From: MedAcidi-G1 sp000817085
Lineage (GTDB): Bacteria > Actinomycetota > Acidimicrobiia > Acidimicrobiales > MedAcidi-G1
Direction of reading: 5' to 3'
Assembly: GCA_045568635.1 (NCBI GenBank)
Contig: JBJLAO010000002.1
Location: forward strand, 289,697 to 353,696
Length of the DNA: 64,000 bases
Position numbers and translations under genes: made by a program. The first letter of the stretch is position 1. Every line of letters starts with the position of its first letter. The notes beneath the pieces are model-generated. The model saw nothing but the letters and a program-made list of their open reading frames with translations. It did no database searches and was not told where the DNA came from. Positions 63,641 through 64,000 of this stretch are shown piece after piece.

Positions 63641-64000
63641 GTGGATATAAAAAGAATTGAAGCTCTCGAAAAATTAGCGGACCTGAAACGTAGAGATGTT
63701 TTAACCGATGCGGAATTTCAATCTGCGAAAAAGAAAATCCTCGCTGAGCAAGTCATAGCTGTAGAAGATAGAAAAGAACCGCAAACAAACATCGTAATGA
63801 AAAGCAATGAAGAGCCTATTACCGGCGCATCATTACCAAATGAACCTTCCATTTCAGAAGACCAAATCAAAGAACTAAAAATACTTGAATCTCTTTTAAC
63901 CTCTCGGTCTATCACTCAAGAGGAATTCGCTGAACTGAAAAAAAAGATCCTAGATACAGAACTTCCCCAAAGTTCCTCACCAACATCAGCCACCGAAGAA
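63641..64000 (+). CDS. Tandem SHOCT-domain protein, 3'-truncated by window edge
   Basis: An open frame from GTG 63641 to the end of the window without a stop. Two SHOCT motifs are visible: EALEKLADLKRRDVLTDAEF near residue 8 and LKILESLLTSRSITQEEFAE near residue 80. The linker between them is polar. It begins 15 nt after the preceding SHOCT gene ends, which points to one operon and to duplication of the domain. Confidence 0.55.
   Translation, partial: MDIKRIEALEKLADLKRRDVLTDAEFQSAKKKILAEQVIAVEDRKEPQTNIVMKSNEEPITGASLPNEPSISEDQIKELKILESLLTSRSITQEEFAELKKKILDTELPQSSSPTSATEE

Overview
The window looks like a chromosomal segment of a planktonic marine actinobacterium, most likely of the Acidimicrobiia type. 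The evidence is a moderately AT-rich genome, an actinobacterial ClpP2-like ClpP, F420/deazaflavin-family enzymes, a proton-pumping rhodopsin next to the glyoxylate shunt, and many sulfatase, dioxygenase and MFS genes typical of dissolved-organic-matter users. The lineage is an inference from gene content, not from a marker-gene tree.

Region 1 (1-17.1 kb) is conserved core. The 3' part of murJ converges on a long minus-strand block. This block carries cell elongation (mreB-mreC-mreD-mrdA-rodA), RNA processing and ribosome biogenesis (rng, rplU, rpmA, obg), proline synthesis (proB), ndk, folC and the protein quality-control set tig-clpP-clpX. Spacing is very tight, with several 4-nt overlaps.

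Region 2 (17-25.4 kb) has tRNA-Gly, a green-tuned proton-pump rhodopsin, a metallophosphoesterase, aceB-aceA, a murein amidase, arfB, a DauA-like flavoprotein and tRNAs for Arg, His and Lys.

Region 3 (25.4-42.8 kb) is accessory metabolism: a 2OG-Fe(II) oxygenase, a DUF4242 protein, argE, the NAD-salvage pair pncB-pncA, an SRPBCC/diiron pair, and an MFS-selenoprotein-amidase cluster. The selenoprotein is hidden by an in-frame UGA at 34424-34426, followed by a SECIS-like hairpin. Two adjacent genes at 40.6-42.3 kb are decayed by frameshifts.

Region 4 (42.8-55.8 kb) has a deazaflavin-dependent enzyme, a MaoC-like protein, a lipoprotein with 29 perfect copies of a 9-nt repeat (Glu-His-Asp), a partner surface protein, a DUF255 protein, and a sulfur-ester group (arylsulfatase, alkylsulfatase-like MBL, TauD-like dioxygenase).

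Region 5 (55.8-64 kb) is a mosaic of small genes and gene remnants. It holds four copies of a roughly 95-117-nt element, all in the same orientation. Each copy has a consensus -35 box, three hairpins and a terminator-like end, with covarying base pairs between copies. I read it as a multicopy small RNA, or a cassette-delimiting repeat, and it is the most striking unexplained structure here. A segmental duplication carrying a ferredoxin gene, a collagen-like lipoprotein and SHOCT-domain genes complete the region.
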